From positions 2,480,001-2,544,000 of the forward strand of contig NZ_CP063812.1 in NCBI RefSeq assembly GCF_015277855.1: a stretch of 64,000 nucleotides of DNA, written 5' to 3'. The notes below the pieces were generated by a model, which was given only the letters and a program-made list of their open reading frames with translations, searched no databases and was not told the DNA's origin. The translations under genes and the position numbers were made by a program. This DNA is from Microbacterium cremeum (GTDB lineage Bacteria; Actinomycetota; Actinomycetes; Actinomycetales; Microbacteriaceae). This document shows, piece by piece, positions 54,541 to 63,974 of this stretch (its first letter is position 1; each line of letters starts with the position of its first letter).

Positions 54541-55343
54541 CGACGCTGATCCGCGCGCGGGGTCTGACCCGGCGCTACCCCGCGCCGACGGCGCGGCTGT
54601 TCGGCCCGCGGGCCTTCACGACGGGGCTCGAGGATGCCGACATCGACGTGCGCGAGGGCTCCGCGGTCGGCATCATCGGCGAGTCCGGCTCGGGCAAATC
54701 GACGCTGGTGCGGCTGCTGCTCGCCCTCGACGCCCCGACCGCCGGCACGATCGAGTTCGACGGGCGGCCGGTCGATGCGGGCGCCTCCGCGCGATCGCTG
54801 CACTGGCTGCGACGGCAGACGGGGATCGTGTTCCAGGACCCCTACGCGTCGCTCGACCCGCGCATGAGCGTCGGTCGCATCGTCGGAGAGCCGCTGTGGG
54901 CGCTCGGGATCGAGGGCGACCGGCGCGCGCGTGTGCGCGAGGTCCTGGAGGACGTCGGCCTCGAGCCCGATATGGCGGAACGGTTTCCGCACGAGTTCTC
55001 GGGCGGGCAGCGCCAGCGCATCGCCCTCGCCCGCGCGATCGCGCACCGCCCGCGCGTGCTGGTCGGCGACGAGCCGCTGTCGGCGCTGGACGTCACGGTG
55101 CGCGCACAGATCCTCGAGCTGCTCGGCGAGCTCCGCGCACGCGACGGACTGACGCTGCTCCTGGTGTCGCACGACATCGGCGTGGTGCAGAACCTGTGCG
55201 ACGAGGTCATCGTGATGAAGGACGGCCGCATCGTCGAAGAGGGTCCCACCGAGAAGGTGCTGCTGCAGCCGCAGGTGTCGTACACGCGGCGCCTGCTGGC
55301 CTCGATCCCGGTGATCGACCCCGGCGTCGGCGGTCGCAGCTAG
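54537..55343 (+). CDS. Peptide ABC transporter ATP-binding protein, DppF type
   Basis: 268 residues from the GTG at 54537, overlapping the previous stop. Walker A IIGESGSGKSTLVRLLLAL, signature FPHEFSGGQRQRIALARAIA, Walker B VLVGDEPLSALDVT and switch His in LLVSHDIGVVQNLCDEVIVM. It begins TTLIRARGLTRRYPAPTARL. Together with the four preceding genes it makes a complete importer. The operon ends here; the next gene starts 10 nt on with its own promoter overlapping this stop codon. Confidence 0.93.
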   Translation: MTTLIRARGLTRRYPAPTARLFGPRAFTTGLEDADIDVREGSAVGIIGESGSGKSTLVRLLLALDAPTAGTIEFDGRPVDAGASARSLHWLRRQTGIVFQDPYASLDPRMSVGRIVGEPLWALGIEGDRRARVREVLEDVGLEPDMAERFPHEFSGGQRQRIALARAIAHRPRVLVGDEPLSALDVTVRAQILELLGELRARDGLTLLLVSHDIGVVQNLCDEVIVMKDGRIVEEGPTEKVLLQPQVSYTRRLLASIPVIDPGVGGRS

Positions 55344-55352
55344 GTTCGGAGC

Positions 55353-56432
55353 ATGGCAGCCGCGATCGTCCCCCCGTACCTGCTCGCTCGCATCGCCGCG
55401 GTGCAGGAGCCGGAGTGGGCGCGCGCCGCCGAGGCGGCGCGCTCGACGCTCGCGGTCCCGCGCCACTACCGGCCGACGCGGTCCCGTCTGCGCCTGTCGA
55501 TCGAGGACGACGGCACCCTGGTGGCGGAGACCACGCCGGCTCCCGACCGCGCGATCGCCGACGCGCAGCGTCGCGAGTCGCTCCCGGGCGTCCGGGTGCG
55601 GGGCGAGGACGACCCGCCGACCGGCGACGACTCGGTCGACGAGGCCTTCGACGGGCTCGGTGCCACGTTCGACTTCTGGTGGGACGCGTACCAGCGCGAC
55701 AGCCTCGACGGTGCCGGCGGCGCGCTGCTGGCGACGGTCCACTACGGGCGCGACTACGACAACGCCTTCTGGAACGGCGAGCGCATGGTGTTCGGCGACG
55801 GCGACGGCGAGGTGTTCACCGGGTTCACCAACTCCGTCACCGTGATCGCCCACGAGCTCGCCCACGGCGTCATCGAGGACGAAGGCGGCCTGCTGTACCG
55901 CGGCCAGTCGGGCGCGCTCAACGAGTCCCTCGCCGACGTGTTCGGAGCACTCGCCGAGCAGCACCACCTCGGGCAGACCACCGGCGAGGCGTCGTGGCTC
56001 ATCGGCGCCGAGATCTTCACGGATGCCGTGCAGGGGCATGCGCTGCGCTCCCTGGCCGCCCCCGGAACGGCGTATGACGACGACGTGCTCGGCAAAGACC
56101 CGCAGCCGGCCCATATGCGCGACTTCGTGCAGACGCGCGACGACAACGGCGGCGTGCACATCAATTCCGGCATCCCGAACCACGCGTTCTATCTCGTCGC
56201 GACGGCCCTCGGCGGCCGCGCCTGGGAGCGGGCCGGGCTCATCTGGTATCGCACGCTCACCGGCGGCGACCTCACCTCGACGGCCGACTTCATCGCGTTC
56301 GCCCGCGCCACCCTCGCCGCCGCCGCGGCGGAGTACGGTGAGAAGTCGGAGGAGGTCGACGTCGTCCGCGCCGCGTGGACGGGCGTCGGCGTGATCGACG
56401 ATGGCGAAGGCAGCACACCGCCGCGGCGGTGA
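55353..56432 (+). CDS. Protealysin-like M4 metallopeptidase
   Basis: 359 residues. It starts MAAAIVPPYLLARIAAVQ; the PPYLL motif near the N-terminus marks the short propeptide of protealysin-like M4 enzymes, and there is no signal peptide. Zinc motif HELAH at 167-171, third ligand E191 in ALNESLADVFG and catalytic His269 in NGGVHINSGIPNHAFY are all intact. It should be a cytosolic or non-classically exported thermolysin-like protease. The ATG lies 6 nt after TAGGTT (55341-55346), so it is probably leaderless and independent of the importer. It overlaps the inhibitor gene by 32 nt. Confidence 0.92.
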   Translation: MAAAIVPPYLLARIAAVQEPEWARAAEAARSTLAVPRHYRPTRSRLRLSIEDDGTLVAETTPAPDRAIADAQRRESLPGVRVRGEDDPPTGDDSVDEAFDGLGATFDFWWDAYQRDSLDGAGGALLATVHYGRDYDNAFWNGERMVFGDGDGEVFTGFTNSVTVIAHELAHGVIEDEGGLLYRGQSGALNESLADVFGALAEQHHLGQTTGEASWLIGAEIFTDAVQGHALRSLAAPGTAYDDDVLGKDPQPAHMRDFVQTRDDNGGVHINSGIPNHAFYLVATALGGRAWERAGLIWYRTLTGGDLTSTADFIAFARATLAAAAAEYGEKSEEVDVVRAAWTGVGVIDDGEGSTPPRR

Positions 56433-56853
56433 CCACGACGACGACCCGGCCCCTGCGCGCCCGCCGCTGCCGGGTTCCGCGGACTCCGCGGACTCCGCCG
56501 TTCCTGCGGACGAGCCCGCCGTCGAGGTCGACGTCGCCCGCACCGGCGGCTTCGCGGGGATCACCCGCCGTTGGACGGCGCAGCCGCCCGAGACCGAGGC
56601 ATCCGAGTGGATCTCGCTGATCGATCGGTGCCCGTGGGACCGCGCACACCGCCCCGGCGAGACGGACGACTCCCCCGAGACCCGGCGCATGCCGGACCGG
56701 TTCGTGTGGTGGATCCGCGCGTCGTGGACCGGCGCCGATCCGCGCGAGGCCGAGCTGCCCGAGGACGAGCTCACCGGAGCATGGCGCGAGCTCGTCGACG
56801 CGGTGCGCGAGTGGAGCCGCGCGGTCGAGGGCCCCGAGCGCGGCGCCCGGTGA
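56401..56853 (+). CDS. Emfourin-like M4 protease inhibitor
   Basis: 150 residues, starting inside the end of the protease gene in another frame. The first 45 residues are Pro/Ala/Asp-rich. The conserved part begins VARTGGFAGITRRWTAQPPE and ends in an acidic helix (LTGAWRELVDAVREWSRAVE). Emfourin, first described in Serratia next to protealysin, is a slow tight-binding inhibitor of M4 enzymes and shares the R-T-G-G-F-A-G opening. Adjacency and translational overlap with an M4 gene support the same pairing here. It is convergent with a GNAT gene with no gap. Confidence 0.85.
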   Translation: MAKAAHRRGGDHDDDPAPARPPLPGSADSADSAVPADEPAVEVDVARTGGFAGITRRWTAQPPETEASEWISLIDRCPWDRAHRPGETDDSPETRRMPDRFVWWIRASWTGADPREAELPEDELTGAWRELVDAVREWSRAVEGPERGAR

Positions 56854-57462
56854 TCAGCGGCCGAAGAGGCCCTTCTTGGCCGGCTTGATCGACTTCTGCA
56901 GGTAGATCGTGCCGAGCCACCGCCCGAACTTGAAGCCGACGCGGCCCATGCGCCCCACCTCGACGAACCCGAGCTTCTCGTGGAGGGCGATCGAGGCCTC
57001 GGCGCCCTTGTCGCTGATGACCGCGACCATCTGCCGGACGCCGGCCGCCTGGCACGCGTCGATCAGGGCGACCAGCAGGGCCCGCCCGAGCCCTTTGCCG
57101 GTCGCCGCCTGCCCGAGGTAGATGGAGTTCTCGACGGAGTACCGGTAGGCGGACTTGCTCGACATCGGCTGGACGAGCGCGTACCCGAGGATCTGCCCGG
57201 TGGGCGACTCGGCCACCAGGAACGGCAGCCCGAGCCGTTGCAGGTGCTCGAACTTCTCGCGCCACTGCGCGATCGACCAGATGTCTTCGTCGAACGTGAC
57301 GACGGAGTTGGTCACGTAGTAGTTGTAGATCTCGCGGATGTCGGGGATGTCGCGGTCCTCGGCGGGGCGGATGTCGAACGAGAAGTCCCGCTCCGGCTCG
57401 GGCCGGCGCCGCAGGTGCCGCGGCAGACGGCGGCGGTCGCGGTCGTATTCCTCCTCGAGCAT
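56854..57462 (-). CDS. GNAT family N-acetyltransferase
   Basis: 202 residues from the ATG at 57462, with AGGAGG upstream. An Arg/Glu-rich head (about 1-30) precedes a GNAT fold. FDIRPAEDRDIPDIREIYNY and, for acetyl-CoA binding, LGQAATGKGLGRALLVALID lie in order, followed by ASIALHEKLGFVEVGRMGRV. It belongs to the phosphinothricin-acetyltransferase-like branch. The substrate is unknown. It follows ung by 11 nt in the SDR-alaX-ung unit. Confidence 0.82.
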   Translation of the reverse strand: MLEEEYDRDRRRLPRHLRRRPEPERDFSFDIRPAEDRDIPDIREIYNYYVTNSVVTFDEDIWSIAQWREKFEHLQRLGLPFLVAESPTGQILGYALVQPMSSKSAYRYSVENSIYLGQAATGKGLGRALLVALIDACQAAGVRQMVAVISDKGAEASIALHEKLGFVEVGRMGRVGFKFGRWLGTIYLQKSIKPAKKGLFGR

Positions 57463-57473
57463 GGATCGTCCTC

Positions 57474-58190
57474 CTACGCGCGCATCGCGACGTCGGCGGT
57501 CGCGGGCAGAGCCCAGTCGACCGGTTCGGAGCCGAGGCCGGCGAGCAGCTCGTTCGCCCGGGAGAACGGGCGCGAGCCGAAGAAGCCGCGGCTCGCCGAC
57601 AGCGGCGACGGGTGCGGCGACTCGATGATCGGCGTCGCGCCGAGGAGCGGGCGCAGGCTCGCGGCATCCTTCCCCCACAGGATCGCCACGAGCGGCCGGT
57701 CGCGGGCCACGAGCGTGCGGATGGCGTGCTCGGTCACCTTCTCCCAGCCCCAGCCGCGATGGGATGCCGGCGCCCCCGGCGCGACCGTCAGCACGCGGTT
57801 GAGCAGCATGACGCCCTGGTCGCTCCAGGCCGACAGATCGCCGTGCGGCGCACGCGGGACGCCGAGGTCGGACTCGAGCTCCTTGTAGATGTTGTCGAGG
57901 CTTCGCGGCAGCGGCCGCACGTGGGCATCCACGGCGAACGAGAGCCCGATAGGATGCCCCGGCGTCGGGTACGGATCCTGCCCGACGATCAGCACCTTCA
58001 CGTCGTCGAGCGGCCGCTGGAAGGCGCGCAGCACGCGGTCGCCTGCCGGAAGGTAGCGACGGCCGGCAGCCACCTCGGCGCGAAGGCGCTCGCCGAGCGC
58101 GGCGATGTCGGGCGCAACGGGCGCGAGGGCCTGCGCCCACCCGGCGTCGAGGAGGCCCGCGTCGGCGAGCTCGGGCAGCGTCATCGCCAT
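57474..58190 (-). CDS. ung: Uracil-DNA glycosylase, family 1
   Basis: Removes uracil from DNA. 238 residues. The water-activating motif is [19 protein letters not shown] (Q71-D72-P73-Y74), and the C-terminal Leu-loop motif is [20 protein letters not shown]. The ATG at 58190 overlaps the end of the AlaX-like gene by 10 nt, so the two are read from one message. Confidence 0.96.
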   Translation of the reverse strand: MAMTLPELADAGLLDAGWAQALAPVAPDIAALGERLRAEVAAGRRYLPAGDRVLRAFQRPLDDVKVLIVGQDPYPTPGHPIGLSFAVDAHVRPLPRSLDNIYKELESDLGVPRAPHGDLSAWSDQGVMLLNRVLTVAPGAPASHRGWGWEKVTEHAIRTLVARDRPLVAILWGKDAASLRPLLGATPIIESPHPSPLSASRGFFGSRPFSRANELLAGLGSEPVDWALPATADVAMRA

Positions 58191-59086
58191 GGCTCGTCCG
58201 CCGGAGTGCGCGAGTCCCCCGTGCGAGGCGTCGCGGTGGTCGTCATGAGGAGCTGCGCTCCGCCGTCGACGGCGGTCGACTCGAACGCGACCGCGATCTC
58301 GGCGATGTCAGCGAGCGAGTCGACGTGCGTTCCGCCGCACGGGATGCGCGCCGCGCCGCCCGGCAGATCGCACACCCACGAGCGGCGGTCGGCGAGGGTG
58401 TCGCCGTCACGGTCCACCCGCACGGGAGCGCCCGACGCCAGCCATGACGCCAGCTGCGCCTCGACGCGAGCCGTGAGGCCGCCGAGGTCGTCGAGCGCCG
58501 CCGGGTCGAAGCCCTTGCGGCGCAGCGACTTGCCGATGCGGTAGAGGTCTTCCGATCCGCCGGGGAGGATCCGCGACCGCTGGATGGCGAGCGCGTCGAA
58601 CGCGGGCGCTCCGAGCGGGTCCAGCGGCGCGTCCTTGCGCCATGCGCCGGCCAGGGCGGCGTCGAGAGCCAGGGCGGCGAGGTGGCATGCAGTATGCCCC
58701 GTCGACAGCGCCGCGCGATACGCGGGGTCGACGCGGACCTCGGCCTCGTCGCCCTCGGCGACGGGTCTCCCCTCCACGACATGGGCCACGACGAACGTCC
58801 ACCCGGGCGTGCCGGTGCGCACGGGCACCGCGGTGCCGAGGACCAGCTCTCCGTCCTGGGCCGCACCCAGGACGGCGTCGACGACGGGGATCTCGACGCC
58901 GCGGACGACCAGCACGCCGCGGTCGGCGGGCTGGTCGGGCCATGCCGTGTCGACGGGGTGGAACGCGGTCTCGTCGAGCACCACCGCGGTGCGCCCGTCG
59001 CCGGCGTCGGCGACGTGCACCACCGTCCCGTGCGACGCCACGGCGCCCGTGGGATACGTCACCCTGGTGCCGGACGCCGGGATCAC
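58181..59086 (-). CDS. AlaX-like alanyl-tRNA editing hydrolase
   Basis: 301 residues with the AlaRS-editing fold. Metal site: H131-x3-H135 ([12 protein letters not shown]) and C250-x3-H254 ([13 protein letters not shown]), the complete HxxxH/CxxxH set of Ser-tRNA(Ala)/Gly-tRNA(Ala) deacylases. The N-terminal beta-barrel domain (about 1-115) is divergent. The GTG start at 59086 overlaps the SDR stop (GTGA). A stand-alone trans-editing factor is the likely role. A related general metal hydrolase is the alternative. Confidence 0.85.
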   Translation of the reverse strand: MIPASGTRVTYPTGAVASHGTVVHVADAGDGRTAVVLDETAFHPVDTAWPDQPADRGVLVVRGVEIPVVDAVLGAAQDGELVLGTAVPVRTGTPGWTFVVAHVVEGRPVAEGDEAEVRVDPAYRAALSTGHTACHLAALALDAALAGAWRKDAPLDPLGAPAFDALAIQRSRILPGGSEDLYRIGKSLRRKGFDPAALDDLGGLTARVEAQLASWLASGAPVRVDRDGDTLADRRSWVCDLPGGAARIPCGGTHVDSLADIAEIAVAFESTAVDGGAQLLMTTTATPRTGDSRTPADEPWR

Positions 59087-59871
59087 GAGCTCTCCACGCC
59101 CCGGGGGCGCAGCGGCCCGCGGGCGAGAAGGTGCTGCGCGGACTGCGCGACAGGCCGCATCGTGACGAGGTCGAGGTTGACGTGCCCGGGGGCGTTCAGC
59201 GCGTACGCGATGACGTCGGCGACGTCGTCGGCGGTGAGCGGATTCTCGACGCCCTCATACACGCGGTCGGCCGCCAGGCTGTCGCCGCCGAGGCGATTGA
59301 GGGTGAACTCGGGCGTGTGCACCATGCCGGGCGCCACCTCGACCACACGGATCGGCTCGCCGTTGAGCTCGAGGCGCAGCACGTGGGCGAGCATCCCCTC
59401 GGCAGCCTTCGCCGCGTTGTATCCCGAGCCGCCTTGATACGGGGTGAACGCCGCGGTCGAGGTCACGAACAGCGTGTCGGCGTGGCCGTCGGATGCCGCC
59501 GCCTGGCGCAGCTGCGGCAGCAGCGCGGCCACGAGCCGCTGGGCCGACAGCACGTTCACGTCGAACATCCACTGCCAGTCCTCGACGCGTCCGTCCTCGA
59601 CGCGCTCGGTGCCGCGGGCGCCGCCGGCGACGTGGACGAGCGCGTGGAGCGGACCGGACCCGGCGAGGAACTCGGTGAGCGCCTCGACATCGGCGTCGGA
59701 CGTGAGGTCCGCGGCGAAGGCCACCGCCCCGGTCTCGGCTTCCAGCTGCGCGAGCCGGTCAGCGCGGCGTGCCACCGCCACGACCTCCCACCCGCTCGTG
59801 CGCAGCGCACGCGCTGCCGCCTCTCCGATACCCGAGCTCGCTCCGGTCACCACCGCACGTCTGGTCGCCAT
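59083..59871 (-). CDS. SDR family NAD(P)-dependent oxidoreductase
   Basis: 262 residues of the classical SDR type. The dinucleotide motif is [17 protein letters not shown], then NAG-like HVAGGARG, and the catalytic Tyr/Lys are in [14 protein letters not shown]. It resembles YdfG/serine 3-dehydrogenase-like enzymes in length and motif spacing; the substrate is unknown. The ATG lies 6 nt after TAGCGT (59878-59883), and GGAGG overlaps that gap. It heads the SDR-alaX-ung-GNAT operon and is divergent from metY. Confidence 0.9.
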   Translation of the reverse strand: MATRRAVVTGASSGIGEAAARALRTSGWEVVAVARRADRLAQLEAETGAVAFAADLTSDADVEALTEFLAGSGPLHALVHVAGGARGTERVEDGRVEDWQWMFDVNVLSAQRLVAALLPQLRQAAASDGHADTLFVTSTAAFTPYQGGSGYNAAKAAEGMLAHVLRLELNGEPIRVVEVAPGMVHTPEFTLNRLGGDSLAADRVYEGVENPLTADDVADVIAYALNAPGHVNLDLVTMRPVAQSAQHLLARGPLRPRGVESS

Positions 59872-59928
59872 GCCTCCACGCTACCGAGCGCGCGGGCGCG
59901 ATCGTTACGTCACATTTCCCCCGCGTTG

Positions 59929-59955
59929 TTGACAGCGGCGCCGGGTCCGTACTGT
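59929..59955 (+). promoter_or_regulatory. Candidate metY promoter
   Basis: TTGACA at 59929-59934 and TACTGT at 59950-59955 are separated by only 15 bp, shorter than the ideal 17. The leader to the metY ATG is about 50 nt. I see no SAM riboswitch in it. Confidence 0.4.
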
Positions 59956-60009
59956 CGGACACGGCTGGGGGCGAGGGCTTCCGGCATCCGATCCCTCAGG
60001 AGCACGCAC

Positions 60010-61332
60010 ATGTCCGCACCCGAGAACTGGCGTTTCGAGACCAAGCAGATCCACTCGGGGGCGCAGCCCGACCCGGTGACGAAGGCCCGCGCGACGCCGA
60101 TCTACCAGACGACGTCGTACGTGTTCGACAACGCCGACCACGCCGCGAACCTGTTCGCGCTCGCCGAGTTCGGCAACATCTACACGCGCATCCAGAACCC
60201 GACGCAGGCGGTCGTCGAAGAGCGCCTGGCGGCGCTCGAGGGCGGCACCGGTGCCCTCCTCGTCGCGAGCGGCCAGGCGGCCGAGACCTTCGCGATCCTC
60301 AACATCGCGCAGGCGGGCGACCACTTCGTCTCGTCGAGCTCGATCTACGGCGGCACCTACAACCTGTTCAAGTACACGCTGGCCAAGCTCGGCATCGAGG
60401 TCACGTTCGTCGAGAACCAGGACGACCTCGAGGAGTGGCGCCGCGCCGTGCGCCCCAACACGAAGCTGTTCTTCGCCGAGACCATCGGCAACCCGAAGAT
60501 CAACGTGCTCGACATCCGCGGCGTCGCCGACGTCGCACACGAGGCCGGCGTGCCGCTCATCGTCGACAACACGATCGCGACGCCGTACCTCATCCGTCCG
60601 TTCGAGCACGGCGCCGACATCGTCGTGCATTCGGCCACCAAGTTCCTCGGCGGCCACGGAACCGTCATCGGCGGCATCATCGTCGACGGCGGCTCGTTCG
60701 CATGGTCGCAGAACGTCGACAAGTTCCCGGGCCTGACCGAGCCCGACCCCTCGTACCACGGCGCGTCGTACACGACGGCCGTCGGCGACGGGCTGGCGTA
60801 CATCATCAAGGCGCGCGTGCAGCTGCTGCGCGACCTCGGGTCCGCGATCGCGCCGCAGAGCGCGTGGCTGCTCATCCAGGGCATCGAGACGCTGTCGCTG
60901 CGCATCGAGCGCCACGTGCAGAACGCGCAGGAGATCGCGGAGTGGCTCGAGAACCAGCCCGACGTGGCGTCGGTGAACTACTCGGGCCTGCCCACGTCGC
61001 CGTGGTACGCCGCCGCCAACCGGTACGCCCCGAAGGGCGTCGGCGCGGTGCTGTCGTTCGAGCTGAAGGGCGGCGTCGAGGCGGGCCGCGAGTTCGTCAA
61101 CTCGCTCACCCTCTTCAGCCACCTCGCCAACATCGGCGACGTCCGCTCGCTCGTCATCCACCCCGCGTCGACGACGCACTCGCAGCTCACGCCCGAGCAG
61201 CAGCTCACCACCGGCGTGACGCCGGGCCTGGTGCGCCTGTCGCTCGGCCTCGAGAACATCGACGACCTCAAGGCCGACCTCGAGCAGGCCCTCGCCGCCG
61301 CCCGCCGCGTGTCGGAGGCCGCTCGCGCCTGA
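60010..61332 (+). CDS. metY: O-acetylhomoserine sulfhydrylase
   Basis: Makes homocysteine from O-acetylhomoserine and sulfide, PLP-dependent. 440 residues, the long Cys/Met-metabolism PLP family type with the insert typical of O-acetylhomoserine enzymes (about 230-290). The PLP lysine is K211 in [12 protein letters not shown]. The N-terminus [20 protein letters not shown] and [20 protein letters not shown] are typical. The ribosome site is AGGAG about 5-8 nt upstream. The acetylated substrate is made by metX, 1.4 kb downstream. A strong terminator follows. Confidence 0.95.
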   Translation: MSAPENWRFETKQIHSGAQPDPVTKARATPIYQTTSYVFDNADHAANLFALAEFGNIYTRIQNPTQAVVEERLAALEGGTGALLVASGQAAETFAILNIAQAGDHFVSSSSIYGGTYNLFKYTLAKLGIEVTFVENQDDLEEWRRAVRPNTKLFFAETIGNPKINVLDIRGVADVAHEAGVPLIVDNTIATPYLIRPFEHGADIVVHSATKFLGGHGTVIGGIIVDGGSFAWSQNVDKFPGLTEPDPSYHGASYTTAVGDGLAYIIKARVQLLRDLGSAIAPQSAWLLIQGIETLSLRIERHVQNAQEIAEWLENQPDVASVNYSGLPTSPWYAAANRYAPKGVGAVLSFELKGGVEAGREFVNSLTLFSHLANIGDVRSLVIHPASTTHSQLTPEQQLTTGVTPGLVRLSLGLENIDDLKADLEQALAAARRVSEAARA

Positions 61333-61349
61333 GCCCGTCGGACGACACC

Positions 61350-61395
61350 GGAAGCCCCGGCCCCGCGCTCCCCGGAGCACGGGGCCGGGGCTTCC
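61350..61395 (+). terminator. Terminator after metY
   Basis: A perfect 16-bp GC-rich inverted repeat (arms 61350-61365 and 61380-61395, 14-base loop) begins 18 nt after the metY stop. It lacks a T-run, as is common in actinobacteria. Confidence 0.75.
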
Positions 61396-61500
61396 GTCAC
61401 GCGTCCGGATGGCGTGGCGCCCGCGCCGTGACGGCTTTCGCGGGGTGTCTGGCAGCCGCGAGCGGCGCGCCCGGAGCCACGCGCGTCGTATCGTGAACGC

Positions 61501-62524
61501 GTGCCTGCCATCGACGACGCCGCGCGCATCGCCGCGTACTACGACGACTTCGGGCGCCGCTGGGCGCACGGCACCTCGCCGCTGTACGAGGAGTGGTCGC
61601 TGGGCATCGCCGCCGACGCCGAGCTGATCGCCCGCATCGCGGAGCTCCCGCATCGGCTACAGCAGGCCAACCTGCTGTTCGCGGCGGCCCGATGGGAGGG
61701 CGGCCCGCTCGCCCCGTACGCGCAGTGGCGTGAGTGGCTCGTCGCCCACTGGGACCAGGTCGTCGAGACCGAGCACGCGCGCTCCACCCAGACGAACGAG
61801 CCGAACCGCTGCGCCACGTGGCTGCCGCCGCTCTCGCGCATCGACGGGCCGATCGCGCTGCTGGAGGTCGGCGCGGCCGCGGGGCTCTGCCTCTATCCCG
61901 ACCGCTACGGCTACGAATACTCGGGGCCGGGCGGCACGCGCGTGCGGGAGCCCGCCGCCGGGCCCTCACCGGTGCGTCTGGCGTGCCGCGTCGACGACGA
62001 CGCCTCGATCCCGGACGCCGTGCCCGAGGTCGTGTGGCGCCGCGGCATCGACCTCTCCCCCATCGACCCCCGCGATCCGGGCGCCGTCGAGTGGCTCGCG
62101 ACCCTCGTGTGGCCGGGGCCCCGACCACGACGCGCGCGTCGCCCGGCTGCGCGCCGCCGCGGCGGTCGCGGCATCCGACCCTCCCGAGATCATCCGCGGC
62201 GACCTGCTCGAGACGGTGACGGATGCCGCGGCCGCCGCGCCCGCGGACGCCACCGTGGTGGTGTTCCACAGTGCGGTGATGCTGTACCTCGATCAGGACG
62301 GCCGTCAGCGGTTCGCCGACATCATGGCGGGGCTCGGCCGCGCGATCGGGCGGAAGGTCGTGTGGCTCTCGAACGAGACGACCGGGGTCTTCCCGCAGGT
62401 CGATGCGCGGCTGCCCGCCGGGCTCGACACCGCGCACCGGTTCGTGCAGACCGTCGACGGTCGCGCGATCGCACTGGCCGGCCAGCACGGAGCGGTCTAC
62501 GACACGAAGCCGCTCAAGGTCTGA
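61501..62524 (+). pseudogene. DUF2332 gene broken by a single-base frameshift
   Basis: The GTG start at 61501 lies 6 nt after TATCGT (61489-61494), a leaderless arrangement. The first part (about 205 residues, MPAIDDAARIAAYYDDFGRR to ATLVWPG) and the second (DHDARVARLRAAAAVAASDP to AVYDTKPLKV-stop at 62524) are both typical DUF2332. They lie in different frames, joined near the run GGGGCCCC at 62115-62122; one extra base there explains it. In the first frame translation would continue into unrelated Arg-rich sequence as far as metX. DUF2332 has no known function. A sequencing error is possible. Confidence 0.85.
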
Positions 62525-62537
62525 CGGACCCGCACCG

Positions 62538-62694
62538 CGTTTCGTCTCGCTCCGCTCGCTCAACGACCGGAATCTCCCCGGTCGTTGAGCGAGCGAGCGC
62601 CAGCGAGCGAGACGAAACCCGCCGAACCGCCTCACTCACCGACGGAGACTCCCCGGTCGTTGAGCGAGCGAGCGCCAGCGAGCGAGACGAAACG
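62538..62694. repeat. Intergenic repeat cluster B (three copies)
   Basis: One inverted copy (62538-62570) and two direct copies (62578-62618 and 62653-62694) of the same repeat as at 26054. The inverted copy and first direct copy face each other across 7 bases and can form a hairpin of about 30 bp. The direct copies here carry an expanded GAGCGAGCGAGCGCCAGCGA core not seen in cluster A. Together they fill most of the 244-bp gap before metX. Confidence 0.8.
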
Positions 62695-62768
62695 CGCCGA
62701 ACCGGACTCCGGACTCCGCTTCGCGTAACACGCGACTGCTCCGGCATCACGCACGCGAGAATGGTCGG

Positions 62769-63974
62769 ATGGACTGGCAGACCTCCGAAGACACCGTGCC
62801 CAGCGCACCGGTGACGGAGGCGGATGCCCGTCTGCTCGGCGGCCGCCCGCCCGCGACGGGGGCGTGGCGCGACGGGGACCCCGTCGGCGACCGGCACTTC
62901 GCGGCGTTCGGCCCGTTCCGCACCGAGGGCGGCGCGGAAGTCCCCGGCTACCGCATCGCGTACGAGACGTGGGGCGAGCTCAACGCCGCTCGCGACAACG
63001 CGGTGCTCGTGCTGCACGCGCTGACGGGCGACAGCCACGTGCGCGGACCCGCGGGCCCGGGGCATCCCACATCGGGCTGGTGGGACGACATCGTGGGCCC
63101 GGGCGCACCGATCGACACCGACCGCTGGTTCGTCATCGCCCCGAACATGCTCGGCGGATGCCAGGGGTCGACGGGTCCGGCATCCATCGGTCCCGACGGA
63201 TACGAGTGGGCCTCGCGGTTCCCGCACCTCACGATCCGGGACCAGGTGGCCGCGCAGGTGCGCCTCGCCGATGCGCTCGGCGTCGACGAGTGGGCCGCGG
63301 TCGTAGGCGGCTCGATGGGCGGCATGCACGCGCTGGAGTGGGCGGTGTCGCACCCCGGGCGCGTCGCCCGTGTCGGCGTGCTCTCGGCGCCGCCGGTCAA
63401 CACCGCCGACCAGATCGCGCTGAACTCGGTGCAGCTCGAGGCGATCCGCATCGACCCGCGCTTCCAGGCGGGCGAGTACTACGACGCCGCCGACGGCGAC
63501 GGCCCGACGCGCGGCCTCGCCCTCGCGCGCCGCATGGCGCTGCTGAACTACCGCTCGCCCACCGAGCTCAACCAGCGGTTCCAGCGCTCGTGGCAGTCAG
63601 GCGTCAGCCCTCTCGGCCACGGCGGGCGCTTCGCGGTGGAGTCGTACCTGGACTTCCACGGCAACAAGTTCACGCGCCGCTTCGACGCGAACTCGTACAT
63701 CACGCTGGTCGAGGCGATGAACTCGCACGACGTCGGCCGCGACCGCGGCGGCATCGAGGACGCACTCGCGCGGGCGACCGCGACGGCGCTCGTGCTCGGC
63801 ATCGACAGCGACCGGCTCTTCCCCATCGACGGGCAGCACCGCATCGCACGCGGCATCCGCAACACGCTCGACGGCGACCGTGCCGTCGTGCTCTCGAGCG
63901 ACTTCGGCCACGACGGCTTCCTCATCGAGACGCACGCGGTGGGCGCGCACGTGCGCCGGCTGCTGGAAGCCTGA
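62769..63974 (+). CDS. metX: Homoserine O-acetyltransferase
   Basis: Acetylates homoserine with acetyl-CoA, the committed step to methionine. 401 residues of the alpha/beta-hydrolase fold. Nucleophile S182 in VVGGSMGGMHALEWA; the Asp lies in LGIDSDRLFP and the His in SSDFGHDGFLIE. The N-terminal LHALTGDSHVRG and NMLGGCQGSTGPASI blocks are MetX-specific. The ATG lies 6 nt after GAGAAT (62757-62762). The remaining 26 bases after the stop show nothing. Confidence 0.95.
   Translation: MDWQTSEDTVPSAPVTEADARLLGGRPPATGAWRDGDPVGDRHFAAFGPFRTEGGAEVPGYRIAYETWGELNAARDNAVLVLHALTGDSHVRGPAGPGHPTSGWWDDIVGPGAPIDTDRWFVIAPNMLGGCQGSTGPASIGPDGYEWASRFPHLTIRDQVAAQVRLADALGVDEWAAVVGGSMGGMHALEWAVSHPGRVARVGVLSAPPVNTADQIALNSVQLEAIRIDPRFQAGEYYDAADGDGPTRGLALARRMALLNYRSPTELNQRFQRSWQSGVSPLGHGGRFAVESYLDFHGNKFTRRFDANSYITLVEAMNSHDVGRDRGGIEDALARATATALVLGIDSDRLFPIDGQHRIARGIRNTLDGDRAVVLSSDFGHDGFLIETHAVGAHVRRLLEA

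Noticed and set aside
53649..56774. A 1041-codon minus-strand open frame
   Set aside because: It lies across the ABC importer ATPases and the M4 protease in antisense; the composition is Arg/Ala/Asp shadow sequence.
59881..60009. Possible SAM riboswitch upstream of metY
   Set aside because: The leader is only about 50 nt and shows no SAM-I, SAM-II or SAM-IV core; only a promoter is supported.
62700..62768. Possible SAM riboswitch upstream of metX
   Set aside because: The -10-like GAGAAT lies 6 nt before the ATG, leaving no room for a leader RNA.
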